Shown here: positions 24,476-37,671 of the stretch, piece by piece
Position numbering within the stretch: position 1 is the stretch's first letter
How the letters are laid out: each line of letters starts with the position of its first letter
Assembly (NCBI GenBank): GCA_018806985.1
Contig: JADANN010000462.1
Span: 124,001-188,000, forward strand
Reading direction: 5' to 3'
Length of the DNA stretch: 64,000 bases
Source of the DNA: Angiostrongylus vasorum
Taxonomy: Eukaryota; Nematoda; Chromadorea; Rhabditida; Metastrongylidae
Position numbers and translations under genes: made by a program
Notes under the pieces: generated by a model
The model's database searches: none
What the model was told of the DNA's origin: nothing
The model's input: only the letters and a program-made list of their open reading frames with translations

Positions 24476-25724
24476 TCTAAACAATACTTCGGAAATGGTG
24501 AGATATCTATCCATGCGATTCATGAAAACTGATGGTTCGTGAAAAGCGATCCCATCATAGGAAAGCAGCCGTGTGTCGTCGATCACCCTGAAAGGTACAT
24601 CTGAATATTAAATGCACAATCCACTGTGCTTTAATCATGATTTTTTCCACCTTCATTCGATTCTAAGTGCTTTCAAATTATTGCCAGCAGGATTCTAGCT
24701 TTACGATGTACAAAAATTTGGGCGTAAAAAAAGCCTATTCATTCTGCTTGCAATATGCAAAGGAAGGAAGGGCTGAGCCGTAACTGTGAATGGATGTCAA
24801 GTCATTTTCTTCCCTGTCTTTTAATTTGCTGCACAGGTATTTGCTGCACTTTTTGCATTCATTCAATAAATTGTACAACGCAAAACAACAGACAAGTTTT
24901 GCACCGGAAGAGCTACTCTCTTCACTTAATAAAATGCAAAAAAGCTATTTATCTCATGAACTTGCTCATCACGCCACAGAGACCGTCGGTGAGGAGATGC
25001 CGTGAAACGATAATATTGCACATCGGACATCTTGAATTGAATACAATTCATAGTGCCTTCAACGAAAAAATAAACATCGATTAGATGTGGTAACCACATT
25101 AAATTAAGCGCATCGCTATAACCGTTAAAATACTTCGGATTTTTCCGTCTAATTTTGGTGTCTGTACGTAAGAAAATCTCGTTAACCGTTCCACTATATG
25201 GTCAGCGGTATCCAAATTAGAACATCATATGTGGCGGTAGAAACGTACCACTTTCGCTATACAGCGGACTCGGAGCTGGAAGCGAGAATTGTTCACGTTA
25301 CTCTTCATTAGACTGAAAAAGAAGCGCGCTAACAATTCTGGTCAAGATATACTTTTTTATGAAATTTCCGACATACAGCGAAGGGTAAGACAATGCACAA
25401 ATCCGCCCTGCACAGTCGATTTTATCCACATAGTAATAATGTACGTATACCATCAAAAACGGCTGTAACAGGTCGGTGGTACGAGCTTATCCACTGACAA
25501 ATTTTTCATGCCTCATCCACAGCGCTGAGGTTTCGCGTTCTTTCTTATTCTTCTTCCTTATCAAGTGTAAGGCAACATTAAAACCGGATTATTGTGTACC
25601 TGCAAATGTTTAAACGAAAATCTGCGCTTAAATGTACGACCACCCTCAGGTGCGATTTGTTTTAGACCTTTATGTATTCCCATAAATTGTCTCGAATTCT
25701 AGTTACACCAGTGCAAGTTTTCAG

Positions 25725-26737
25725 GAACGTCTACTGCACCTACTACCGTGATAGCAACGAGATTACATGCGGGTGGGTCTTCTTCTAAGCCGATTCAAGC
25801 AGAAAGTGCCGAAGGCGACGATCCGTCATGTAGCTGTGCAGTTCGACTCGACGAGTCCTGCTGCGTCAGCACATCGTTTGTGGCGGATGCGTTCAACACG
25901 AACACATTCGCGCTGAAGCTCGTTCTTCAATAATTGCAGAGAATTTCCCGACATCTTAAGTAATTTGAAAATCTGCGAATTTACTAGACCCATATAAAAT
26001 AATGGCTGTTCTAAGCCTATCAGTTTTTCAGGATTTGAATTCTTAGAAAATCTAAAATTGAAACAATACTTTATAAAAACTTTGCACAATCATACTCTAA
26101 TCATGATGCGATACGACCACACAACTTCTACCGCTCTATCAAGTTCTCAGCTACCAAGCATTTTAGTGTCCAACAAATTGTAAATGAATAAGCTCAAAAA
26201 AATAGCGAAAACTACCATTAGGTCCTATTCTCTGAAGATGTAAGACTAAGTTATGACATTTCCGACAGTCATATACTACTCAAATTCTATTTTTGCACTA
26301 CTCGCCGTTAATGAGTACTCACATGCCTGCAACCTATTCTCGTTTTCAGGATCGTCACCTGCTCCACCGAAGTGCCACCAAATGCCGATCTTGAAAAGGA
26401 AGGTCTTGACGTGAAACTCCCACGTGGATGGTGCGCAATAATTGTTGACTCGAACAATTTTTAAAGAAAGCTATTGTGGCTTTTCAAGAAAAATGGACAT
26501 TCAAATATATGAAAATATTGCCCGTAATCACCTTCAGCCAGTCCCAATGCAGGTTTTCCACCTCAAAATTAAACACACAATAAATTTCCCATTCCGCAAG
26601 CAACTTTGTAATTAGTGTTAGTCCCAAGTGCTACTAACTCCACTGCTCAGATTTATTCTAGGTTCACTAAGACTTATTCCAAATAATATTTCAGTGTCAC
26701 CGAGAATACAACATCGAGTAGTTCAGGTACCGCATAG
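25725..26737 (+). CDS. Small cysteine-containing (probably secreted) protein, 3' exons
   Basis: Three exons join in phase: 25725-25772, 26350-26430 and 26695-26737, ending in TAG. Each has a TTTCAG or similar acceptor and a GT donor. The joined frame gives about 57 residues with four regularly placed cysteines (YCTYYRDSNEITC, then GIVTC, then PRGC) and a Ser/Thr-rich tail ending SSSGTA. Entry needs two bases from an upstream exon that I could not fix. A hydrophobic Met-led stretch at 24794-24838 (MSSHFLPCLLICC) ending at a GT donor could be a signal-peptide exon, but its phase would require a further linking exon. I do not recognise the family. The cysteine pattern suggests an extracellular disulfide-bonded peptide. 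The longer open frame at 25748-25930 is an alternative reading of the first exon and has no in-phase continuation. Confidence 0.55.
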
Positions 26738-27077
26738 GTGTGCAAACAATTCGCAACGACCACTCGTGGTTCAATCTATACCGTCGAAAAGCCACTGGTA
26801 ATGGATACTGGGATTTCTATACGAATATTCCGGAACGGAATTGCATCGGGTTTGGTCATTTCTAGATTTCACCAAATTCCCATTGAGAAAAGCTGGCATT
26901 TTGGAAACGTGATCATCATAGAAAGTGAAAAAAAAACAGTTCAGCGACGTGCACAGCGTAAAGGTCAAAGGTGAATCACTTTTCGTACCAGAAATTTCCT
27001 ATATGTTTAGCTGTAACCTGGATTTCATACCCTCTTGTAGCAACTATTAGGCGTCTAGACATACCAATTGTAACTAG

Positions 27078-27435
27078 CTCTCCTCTCCCAACGGTTTACC
27101 GCCTCATCGTGGCTGGGAGGTGTTCCTGGGTGTCGTCGGGCTGCGATGTACAGCGGCAGGATTCATACGCCTGGCAGGGTCTCCCAGGCTGAGAAGGAGT
27201 CCGGCGTTTCCATCAGGAAGTCCAACCCACCACCGTCCTGGTATCAAAGTCGCATGGTGGCAAATCTCTGTGATACACAAGGACGGCGACTGCCTGTGGT
27301 GGTGAAGACCTGAGGAAGACTTTAGGTAGGCTGACTTCGGGATTCCATGGAACTACAGTGGCTTAACCAGTAAATCTCCGAAAAAATGGAGATTATGCTG
27401 GTGTCCGCACAACCAGTGAGGACGAGCCCTTCGCG
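27078..27435 (-). repeat. Element C, full length
   Basis: Reverse copy containing CCAACGGTTTACCGCCTCATC, GAGAAGGAGTCCGGCGTTTCC and the hairpin block CTCCG(A)nTGGAGATTATGCTGG. Confidence 0.8.
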
Positions 27436-28869
27436 TGTCGAGAGAGTGACTAGCTTTTCTGAAGTGCAGAAATACCCGCGTTCTAAAAGAGTAAGAAGTG
27501 TAGCTCACTTGAAGCGTGATTCATAAACAAGTGTGAACTTTAGAATATTTTGCGTTGATAGCGAAATTCCGTACTCTCTTGATAGCTCTGGAGTTCTGCA
27601 TTTATTTTTTGCCAAGTCATCTCTGATGCTTATATTATTTTAGCAGACACGCTGCGTTTATCTGCGCTGCCACTTTGTACTTGGATATTTTTTCGATAAC
27701 TAGAGGATATGAGGGAGTTGTGAACATAAAAAGAGACTAAAAAGAGACTTCGATCTACCAAACTAAGGACTTGAATGATATGCTTGCTACTATTTACTGT
27801 ATGTTACTATAATCCATCATGAAAACACAATGATACCAGTATTTGGAAGTTTGTGGCAATTTTTTTGTCTACTTCGGTATTTTTTTATATGAACACATAT
27901 GATTCATTGTGGTGACTACATTGAAATAAGATTCAGTTGCTTTAGCGATCGACGAACCCCGAAAAAATTTCTGTATATTTCTAAGCGCAAAGCAGAACTT
28001 TCCCCGACCCAGACTCTTTAGAAAATCCTTGTTTGTTAGGCCATTCGCTGACTATAAAAAAGTGTAGTAAAAGGGTTCTGTGTGCCAAAACAAACTTAAC
28101 TATCAAGAAGAGAACGACCAACACAGAGCTCACACCGGTCATTTGCGGCGCCGCGTATGATTTATATAGATTGCATACCGTCCGCTTTAAAAAAAACTTC
28201 ACCATCATATGCCTTCTCTAAATCTTTCCATAATCTGCTAATCTGCGTTACAGAGGGATTTGGTATCCATTCTGGAAAAAACATAGCAGCAACGGTGACC
28301 ATCAAAGATCCTGCGTGCTTCTCAAAAACTTGCTGATCAGGTCAGTGAGAATTACAAGAGAAAATAGAAGAGAAAATATCTTTGCAAGATTCAGACGTAA
28401 TTCCAGATTGAAAAGAGGTCCACAATAGAAAAATTTGACGTACATCAATGCAGATACTGCATTTTCCACAGTTGCTGGCTGGGAACTCGGATACTCCCAG
28501 CTGCCCGGCAGTACACCACAAATCTACGAAGCTACTGAAAACCTTCTACTTCAACTTTACGATTCATATTCGAATTTCTAACAGTTCTGTCAAATCACTT
28601 CTTGGATTTTCTACACAAGTAATGTTTCCTTCAACTAATTAAACAAGAGTATCTTAATACTAATAACTATGTGGAAAAAAACGCTGGAACTGTACGAAAT
28701 GAAGTTGTTCGAAAACAGCTCTTAGTGTAATTAGGCTGCTTAACTTCGGTTTCTTTATTAACCGTTTCAGTTCAATTTCTTTTTTTTCCGCATTATCCAC
28801 TTTGCAATGTTGTTCTCGTTTAATTGTTCTGAAGAACTAAAACTAGGGTGTACGTACGCTCTTCGAACT

Positions 28870-29095
28870 CTACATCACACGTGATCAAAGGTTCGAACCA
28901 GCGCATCGAACTAGCCAAACCCCTGATTCTTCCGTGGCCGACAAATTGCCTGTGAGAATAAAAGCAATGACTTAATATTGGCAAGCCCATATTCATGCTA
29001 AATCCAATCACCTCTGCGATGCCTAAAGCAATCGAATGCATGACGCTGTAACGCAGACTGGGACGTAGATTGATCAACGCCGAACACTTTATCTT
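28870..29095 (+). repeat. SINE-A copy in the gsr-1 3' flank
   Basis: A diverged plus-strand copy (AAGGTTCGAACCAGCGC; GATTGATCAACGCCGAACAC) lying 50 bases beyond the gsr-1 stop codon. It is antisense to that gene and likely within its 3' UTR or immediate flank. Confidence 0.6.
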
Positions 29096-29146
29096 CTGTG
29101 CTTTAAAACGTTAAGTAGAGAATCACAGCACTTGGAAATTAGTGGT

Positions 29147-32100
29147 TTATTGTGGCCTTACACCTCCTCGCATCGTCACCAGCTCTTCAGCGCTAGTCGG
29201 ATGAATAGCTACGCAGGCGTCGAACTGAGCTTTCGTAGCACCCATAGTCAATGCTACAGCAAACCCTTGGAGCATCTCGTCAGTACCAGCACCCAGAACA
29301 TGGATACCCACAACCTAAAAAATCAACTTTTAGAACCAATACGACTCAACAATATCTACTAAAAAGTCCTTCAACGAGCAGCTTTTTAGTCTTCAGCAAA
29401 GTCCTTCTTTACCTGCCAGTCATTTGAAGAAAGAATTTCGTAGATAAAATTCTGGTCATACACGACTCGACTTCTTTTCTGGATCGAGTACAAGATATGT
29501 TTTCAATTTATCATTGAATCGAATCTTCGCACAGAAAAGGCGATGATGAGATCCGCATCAGAATGATGGCACAATACTTTCAAAGAGGTACCATATTCAG
29601 TCTAAGAAGACGTGGTCCAACTCTGTACGAGTCGAGCCGTTATGAGACTCCCATGCGTAGCGTCGATTGTGTGTTTTCCCGAAAAATGAATTTTTTGCGG
29701 AAGAAACTCTCGTAAACAGCAGCCCAGCAAGACGGTTTTCACTCTCATTTCGATCCCCCTACATCAAATTTTCCGACTCCGTATTCATTTTCGTGGACCC
29801 CCACCCCTTCCCTCCCATGCCCTTCCCCCTACTCCCTAATCTGGTATTTAAGTCTCCAACAATAAATCCATATCCATTATAAAACGGTGGCAAAAAGTGA
29901 GGTTTCAAAGGGCACTATCTCCTATTTGTGAGGAATTGATCGACCTCCGCACGAGTTGTGCCGTTAAGCGATTCCATGTTCAGCGACAACCTTGTTTCTT
30001 CTCAAACAATAAAATTCCATGGAATAGACGTGCTAGGGGTAGGGATATACCCGATCCTGTGCTTGGCCGTCCCTAATTTAGTACTGAAATCTCCGACGAT
30101 CAATTCATAGAACTTCTAATTGTGGGTTACCTCTTCTCATGGACTATGGAACGCATCTACAAAGGTTGATGAGTAACAGTGGTACTAGTCTCTTTTTCAT
30201 AGGAAAATTAGAGACAGAGAATGAGCAAGCAAGTTTATAAGACCTCCTATGAGAGGGCATGATGGGTAACAGATGGGATATGTGACAAAGCTTATACCAC
30301 CAACCTTCCTGACGGAATTTTTTCCTCCATGGCAACGGTCTCACTGTTTAATTGGCGCACGTCGGTCTTCCTTCCCCACGTCTCTTGGAAGGCGAACAGA
30401 CGGGATTTGTTGCAAGCTGTCGCGTCAAGACGAGCGTTACGATCGGTGTTTGAGAAGACGATCTGGGTTTGCTGGTTAACAGCACAAAACTCCTTCCATA
30501 GCATAATAGGGACATGTTATTTTGACCCCCGTTCCAATATCGAGTGACACATGAGATTTGATCGTCTTTCATGAATGGTATCACTGCACGACATCGCAGC
30601 TGGAAACATCCATTTTAGTGTGCTGAGAAGAGTTTATTATTGAATGAATTATTCCTTCTTCTCTTCAGAGCTGCTAAGGTTCCTTGCATTGACTTGCCCG
30701 TGCTGGACTTCTGGGTTGAAATGGTGAACTCTTTCTTAGCTTGGAAAATCCATCTGTGGGACAAATTCCTCGCTCGCATTTCAACACTCAGGAACATCTA
30801 TCAGCAGACGATAGAATGATAGACTTTCAGGAAACTTTCAGGGATAGTGAATTATAGACTAAATAGTCAATAAATGCAAAAAAACAATGAACTAAATCCA
30901 AGAAATTCAATTCCGTTGCGAACAAACCTTTTCTTCGGGTCCTGCGCACACCAACTTCATTATGCAAAACTCTTTGTGCTTTGTTACAGCATGATACATC
31001 GGATTGAACTTCGACTTGTATATCATAACTTGATCTTTTCCGTATTTGGTTATCGCTTCAGCTAAATCACTGGGTTACATTGGACTTTGATGCGAGCATA
31101 TATAACTATAGGATTATCCGTCAAAATGGGAATGTTATACCTAAGCAGGAAAGTTATGTTAACATAATGAGGTGACGAACCTTCTGTGAGTCCTACAGTA
31201 CCCACAAGAGGATGACTAAAAACTACGGTGGCAATGTTTTCATAAGGAAGGTAATTTGAAGTTTCATTGTTGAAAAGGCGGTGAGCAAGGCGTCGACCAG
31301 CGGCTATAGCAACTAAAAAGATAACATCACAAATGTGGCGCACTCCACAACATTTCTACTGATAGAAGAAAAAAATTATGTAAAGAAATCCTAGCGAAGA
31401 ACCCTAACTGTATTTCTGGGAAGAGCAATAGAAACGAGAATACCAAATATAAACTAAGCACCTGGAGTAAGCAGGAACTTCCCGGTAGCATCGCCAACGC
31501 ACAAAATAGAAGAATTAGATGTGTTCTGGTATTGATCAACGGTAACATGACCATGAGCATCTGTCTTCACTCCGACCTTCAAAGACAATAAGACTCATTC
31601 ATTGAATTCTCAGAATGATAAAGAATTCATGTTAGGCTTTGCAAAAACAATATAAATTTTGTTTCTCAATTTTACTCCGCTAATTCTACTAACTCGGGGA
31701 TTTTTATTGCGATACACTTTTTCGTCCTGACTATTGGACCGTTTGTCCCATGACAATCTTAAATGAGCGTTATAGTTGAAACTGGTTACACCTCCAAGCA
31801 TATATGCACCAAAGCCCTTCATTACACTCCACTCAGTCCAGGAATATGGCAGCAATTCGTTTCAGGCTCTTTATTTTCAACGCTTTCGGCACAATGGCAC
31901 CACAAGAAGCTCTGAGGAAGTGTAGAAATTCCTCGCAACTTGAGATATGGGGCAATGGTAGTGATGTTGATGAACACCGGCTGAACATTGGAGTTCGACG
32001 TCCATAAATACATACCTTCCAAAATTGCTCACATGAAGCATTCGTATTAGCAAAACAGCTACTAAATTAGAACAACTTTGCTAAATTTCTATACTCGCTC

Positions 32101-35100
32101 TTCAAAAGCTTTTTATACCTCCTGTCGATATATACTAACAGCTTTGCCATACGTCCATCCATACGAGCTTTGCGAAGAACACCTCCCATTCGTTTATTTT
32201 CCTCATGATCGCCGTTCATAGTGGCCTTGGTAGTAGTCGATTTCGACAACGACAACTTGTGTCAGTAGTAATCCGTGGTTCAACTTTCTTGACTGTCCAC
32301 CTGAATTTCATGGACTCTACTGTCAATTCTTTTCATCACACTGCTGGAGCATCCATCTTTCGCATCGGAAAAGGCCTTTCCTATCGTCTTCGTTTCTGCA
32401 TCACAAGTATTTCTCGTAACCATAATTTCTTCACTAAAACGACATACGTTTGATTTCAATTTTCCACCAATGCATATGCATTTCTGGGCACAACTGAGCG
32501 ATTTTCACTAGTCCGGTCGAAGAACGGCATAGAACTATATTCCTTTTGACGCAATGGAAGGTTCTTTTGTAGTTGATAAAGGATAGAATAGAAGGAAGGT
32601 GATATTACTGGTAAGATTCGATGACCCTACCTAACGTGCATGCAATCTACGCAGCAAAATCCTTGTCGCAATCCAGCTTGAGTAATGGATTAAGTTTGTT
32701 TCAAAGCTATTGTTTGTTAAACGTCAACGTCAAACTGGTAGTCTACCATCGAAAATAAATACAGAAATGGAAAATTTAAATGGAGAGACCAGAACGGGAA
32801 CGGATTCCGTCCTGCTCACCTCTTCTTCATAACACACCTCATTCGTGGATATCATTCACCTTTCGAGAAGAAAAATTGAACTGGACTTGGAAATGGCCTA
32901 AGGCAGACCATTATATCCTTGCAAACAGGGATTATTTTGCTTCCTTGACGAATCTTTAGTATATTCACTCTATAACCATTTTGATTATCGCCTTTTCTCT
33001 CTCCTCTTCTCCTCTCCTTCAGCGGCATGATGGAAAAAACAATCGCTAGCTACGAAAAAGTTGAGTATATGAAGGGGGAACGTCTTGGATTGGTTCCCTT
33101 CCCTATGTGACCATAGAATCGAAGGGAACCCCACCAACTGTAGAAAGTGCTCGTCAAAGGACTTGAAAATTGTCAGAACACGCCTCAGTTCTTTTATTAA
33201 GACGGTTCCATTGCAAAACCACCACCGACAAGGAGTTGCTAGAGAAAAGCATTGAAGCTGTAACGGACCACAGATGACTCATTCCTCCATAAAAAAGTAT
33301 CAGCTGCAGAAAACACTTCGATGAGGACTTGCAACAGTAGAATCAGAAGAAAGTGATGGAAACACTTCAGAAATTAATTGGTCTAAAACGCATTCACTGC
33401 ACATGTGAATATATTCTGCTATTTATGCTAACCAGACCACATTCAAATTCCTTTGAGTATGACGTCACGAACCACAAATATTTCTTCAAAAGCAAAAAAA
33501 GTCGACAAATGATCTGGCAAACGGTAATTCCTCCCCACACGGATATTACAGAGTGAGTTTCGCACCTCTGCATCTAGTTTCTTATATCGTGCTCATCATG
33601 GACCACTGCTTCTACATGGTAACTGGAGCCTTACAAGTCTGACTGTTAAGGAAGACCACGCTCAGAAATCATACAGCATGTCAATGAAAATGTATACAAA
33701 TTTACCAGATATTGACTTGGTTGATTGTGGATGACGGTTGCAAGACGAAACCTAACGACGAAGGGTTACAAATTGCACAAAACGTGTTGCCTTATAGTCA
33801 AGATATTTAAGTATTTGACCAAAATTTTTTGGAGTCAAAAATACTGGAAATTGCATAAAAGTGAAGCCCTCCACCTTCCCGTCTGTCAAATTTCACCTCT
33901 AGTTTTCCCATGGGGAATATGCATGTAATAAGAAAAAAGAAAGACCAGCTCTGCTACTTCTTAGACATGTGTACCTACAGTACGCATGCTGATAGGAAAT
34001 TTCTTGAAAATGAGTTTGTGTTTCGAAATGTTCCAGATGTGTTCCAAACATTCATTAGGCCGATTCAAAAGAACACCCTCTTTCTCTTTTCATATGACAC
34101 ATTTTTTATACGGCCCTTTAAAGTGTGCTAAATTCAAAATATATTAACCTATTATATATGTATGTATATATATGCCTATATATATATGTACATATATATA
34201 TATATATATATATACATGTATATATATGTACATATCAATACAAAGCAAGAATAGCATAGAATTAACATGGAAGTCGAGAAAGAATTATATGTTTTAAAGT
34301 GTCATATAGCACTATTCAAAGCCGTATACTTTTACCCGAAACAGAAAATCAACTTTAAAAAGTCGGACTTTTACTAACAAATCAAAAATCCAAAGTTCAA
34401 CATTTGAAAGTCTATATGAAATAAAAAATAATTGTTCCGTTTATAAGAGGTGGTTCTTGTTTCCTTGGAAAAGAGGTTTAACGGTTTAAATGCTGCTTAC
34501 CTTTTCCAGATTTAATTTAGCTGTAGATGGTGTCCTTCCGATAGCCCATATTAGTGTGCTTACTTCATCAATAACACCATTAGTAGTTTTTACTGTTAAG
34601 AGACCATCAGAGCGTTTCTCCACGCTTGATATTTGAGTATTTTTGTGAATAGTAACTGGACCGTTATCCATAGCCTCAGTTAAGCCTGTACTAAGCGTTT
34701 CATCAAATGTTCGTAGAACCTTGTCATATCTAATTATGAGATGTGTATCTGAACCCAAATTAGCAAGTACACCAGCAAGTTCCACGGCAATATAGCCTGC
34801 ACCAACCACCACGGTTTTCCTGCAGTTAACTGACATTTTTACCTTGCATTACTCCAACACAGCATAGATCTATAAGCTAATGAAAACGTTTCAATCCAGT
34901 AATTCGTAATAAGAAAGAATAATAACATAACACAATAACACAATATACACATGTCCCATCTATAAACCCACTGGAATGACACACTCAAACAATGAAAAAA
35001 AATCCAACCTTGGAAGTTCATTGAGCTCGAAAAATCCGTTGCTGTCGATTCCCAGTTCGGCACCAGGAATGTTCGGAATTGTAGGATAACCTAGTATCAG

Positions 35101-37671
35101 TGCTTAGAAAAAGAAATACAGCAGATTCAATGTTATTTCAGTATAGATCCCATCGCTTCCACAAATTTTAAAACAGATCAGGCCTCTTGAAAAGCTGAAG
35201 AAACCCGGTTAATAAATGTCCTTACCACCTACGGCAATGAGAGTGTATCTTCCTTTGAACTTCTCTCCATTAACCTCCACAGACCCGTCATCAGCAAATG
35301 TACCGAAACCTCGGATGAGTTCGACTTTAGAGCTGTTGAGGTTATTTTCGTAGATGCTATTGAGACGTCGGACATAGGCATCACGCGACTGCTTGATAAC
35401 ATTCCAGTTGAAACTGTTCAGAGTAACATCAAAACCGTAATCGGCATGATCGCGCACGAATTCAGCATGCATGGAGCAATTGTACATGACTTTTTTTGGC
35501 ACACACCCCACATTTACCTGAACATCAATCCTTAATTTACCTGACAATAGCCGACGACGATGAAAAATTGGCAAATAAGAAGAATTAGAACCGGTTCGCG
35601 CAAACGTACAACCGTCCAAAACGTCGTTCATTGTAATAATGCGAAGTATGTGCATACCATGGACAATCATGCCATGCCCAAACACAGATAGTTGGGTGCA
35701 GTTCTTAACAAAACACAGAAGTATACCGGAGAAGTACGGCTATTGTTCGCAGATGGTTGCGAAAATGGAAAGTTACAAAAGCAAAGTTTACACTGCGTGT
35801 GTCAGGCAAGGAAAGAGCATTAGTTAGATACCAATGCATCATTGATGAGTTATTAACATAGAGTTTACATGATCGCTGATCAGTAAAATAAAACAGAAGT
35901 TAATTATTTCACAAAATCCACGAGGACTAAGCATAAATGATTTAACTCAAAGATCAAATGGTAGAAGTACGAAGGTCAAAAGAAGTTCTGCATCAGTCAT
36001 GGCAACATAGAACAGTGACGCAACCACGGACTTGCAGATTACTAAAGCAGTTCGTATGTGCAGAAGAGACTACTGATGGGGTCATATTCATGGTAAGTCT
36101 CAGATGTCGACAAGAGATCATGTCGACTAACGTTGCTGAAATTCGTCGTTTTCTTTCTCAGCAATCACGAGATTGTTAAACACCATACATTTACTTCCGT
36201 ACAATAACACGCATACAACACAACTGTAGCTGACTTCAACCATATGCGACTCTGGTCGGCTGTTCTTCCTCGGTGGAGGAAAGAAGAAAAAGGCTGTGAA
36301 GAAGGCGATTCTGCCGAAACGTCAGCTACGGTTGTGTTGTATGTGTGTTATTGTACGGAAGTAAACAAATGCTGTTTAACAAAAAATGTTTTTCTCGCGA
36401 CTGCTGAGAAAGAAAACAACGAATCTATAATCCAGTGCCGAGATTAACAAAAAGTGTATCCTGGGAATTGTTACTGAAATTGTAGGCTAGGGAAACGAAA
36501 ATGATCGCAATGCTTGTAGGCGACCGACCACTGGTTTAGGAATGAAAATTGCTGATCACTTCGATCATGCATGACGAAAGCCACAATGGATACATAACGG
36601 AAATGTAACCTAAATTTGAATAAAAATGAATGGAACGTAAAGAATAGAAACATGACAAGAATTAGAGCCACCGTAGATATTTAATACATAACCTTTCATT
36701 GAACGTCCCACTTCTCTCAACAACACGATATGACATGAAAATCATGTGAATGTGAGCTGTTTCATGTAAACAGACAAATCGTAACTGGAGATGCAAGCTG
36801 AGTCTGCTAAGAAAAAAATATGCGCCAAGCCTTCTGGCTCACTAGCAGCAGGGATCAACCTGCTCAACCGAGATCCGAACCGGTTGCAAGCTGATGCTAC
36901 CAGTCATCGTTGACTAAAATCATGTTTTGAATAAATGAAAACAAAAAATGAAATCATGGTTGAAACAAGGAAGAACAGACATATTCCCAAAATGTGGATT
37001 TGTAAAGTTAGTATAAGGTTAGCGCAGCGGTGGGAGCCACCCTGCAACACACATGGGATCGGTTCCCGCCCCTTGCCCACCAAGCCTTCCATCCTTCTGG
37101 GCTCGGCAAAATGGTACCAGAATTGTTTGGGAAGATAGCACCACTGGCTCGATACATCGGTAGGCCACCACGAGTCAGTGTAAAGGCCAGATATGCATCC
37201 GATCACCTCCAAATGATGCTTAATGAAGTCGAATGCATGGCGCATTTCTCAGGGATTAATCAACGCCGAGAGCTTTGGAGCCTTAATATAAGGTTGTACA
37301 GAAGAAATAAAGAGAAAACAAACGATGCACCCCAGGCGACGATATGGTTAGCGAAGGAAACATTACACAAGCACAAAGAAAGTGAAAAGAAGCAGTATGT
37401 CGTATTATTTGACAAAATTTCTAAAATGAGAACTGGGAGAGCTTTTTCGGAAGCGTCAACTCCATGGTCAGTTGACCCATGAATTAAAAAGTACAACTTA
37501 GAACTTAAGTCAGCAATTTAAGGAACTGAATTCACATACACATGTTCCTCCTAGACGGCCATTCTCAATCAGCCCAACCGATACTCCGAATTCACGTGCG
37601 CGACGAGCTGAGGCGATGCCACCAGAACCACCTCCAACAACCAGATAGTCGAATTCGCGCACGCTGCTCAT
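29147..37671 (-). CDS. gsr-1: Glutathione reductase (NADPH), eight exons
   Basis: Exons on the minus strand are 37671-37540, 35517-35226, 35090-35009, 34819-34501, 31576-31462, 31312-31181, 31061-30928 and 29314-29147, with every phase consistent, giving 457 aa. This is the usual length of cytosolic nematode glutathione reductase. The FAD-binding GGGSGG is at residues 13-18 and the redox-active CVNVGC disulfide at 44-49, split by intron 1 after Cys44. The NADPH-binding GAGYIA is at 175-180, the second FAD motif VGDATG lies in exon 5, and the dimer-interface catalytic HPTSAEE starts at His440. The C-terminus ends without a selenocysteine tail, which separates it from TrxR-1/TGR. The enzyme reduces glutathione disulfide with NADPH. 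The chosen ATG gives the leaderless form, and no mitochondrial presequence exon was recognised upstream. Introns 1, 4 and 7 are 1.6-2.9 kb and repeat-filled. An AATAAA hexamer overlaps the stop codon. Confidence 0.95.
34150..34232. repeat. (TA)n microsatellite in gsr-1 intron 4
   Basis: TATATATG/TATATA alternating runs of about 80 bases, interrupted by TGTACA. Confidence 0.85.
36135..36430. mobile_element. Foldback element (MITE) in gsr-1 intron 1
   Basis: Left arm blocks TCGTCGTTTTCTTTCTCAGCA and TTCCGTACAATAACACGC are answered in reverse order by GTTATTGTACGGAAG and TGCTGAGAAAGAAAACAACGA, giving a hairpin of about 295 bases with terminal inverted repeats over 100 bases. There is no transposase inside. 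The sequence GCCGAAACGTCAGCTACGG near the loop matches segments at 13.8 and 18.4 kb. Confidence 0.75.
37017..37278 (+). repeat. SINE-A copy in gsr-1 intron 1
   Basis: GTTAGCGCAGCGGTGGGAGC head, then CAAGCCTTCCATCCTTCTGG, ending GGGATTAATCAACGCCGAGAG. It is antisense to gsr-1. Confidence 0.82.

Noticed and set aside
25748..25933. 61-codon frame with cysteines (GDDPSCSCAV...)
   Set aside because: It overlaps the exon at 25725-25772 in another frame and cannot be spliced in phase to the exon at 26350.
33353..34131. Three plus-strand frames of about 70 codons in gsr-1 intron 4
   Set aside because: AT-rich, low-complexity translations without recognisable motif or splice sites.
34150..34232. Tandem-repeat array considered as CRISPR or satellite
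   Set aside because: Simple TA dinucleotide microsatellite without spacers, in a eukaryotic intron.
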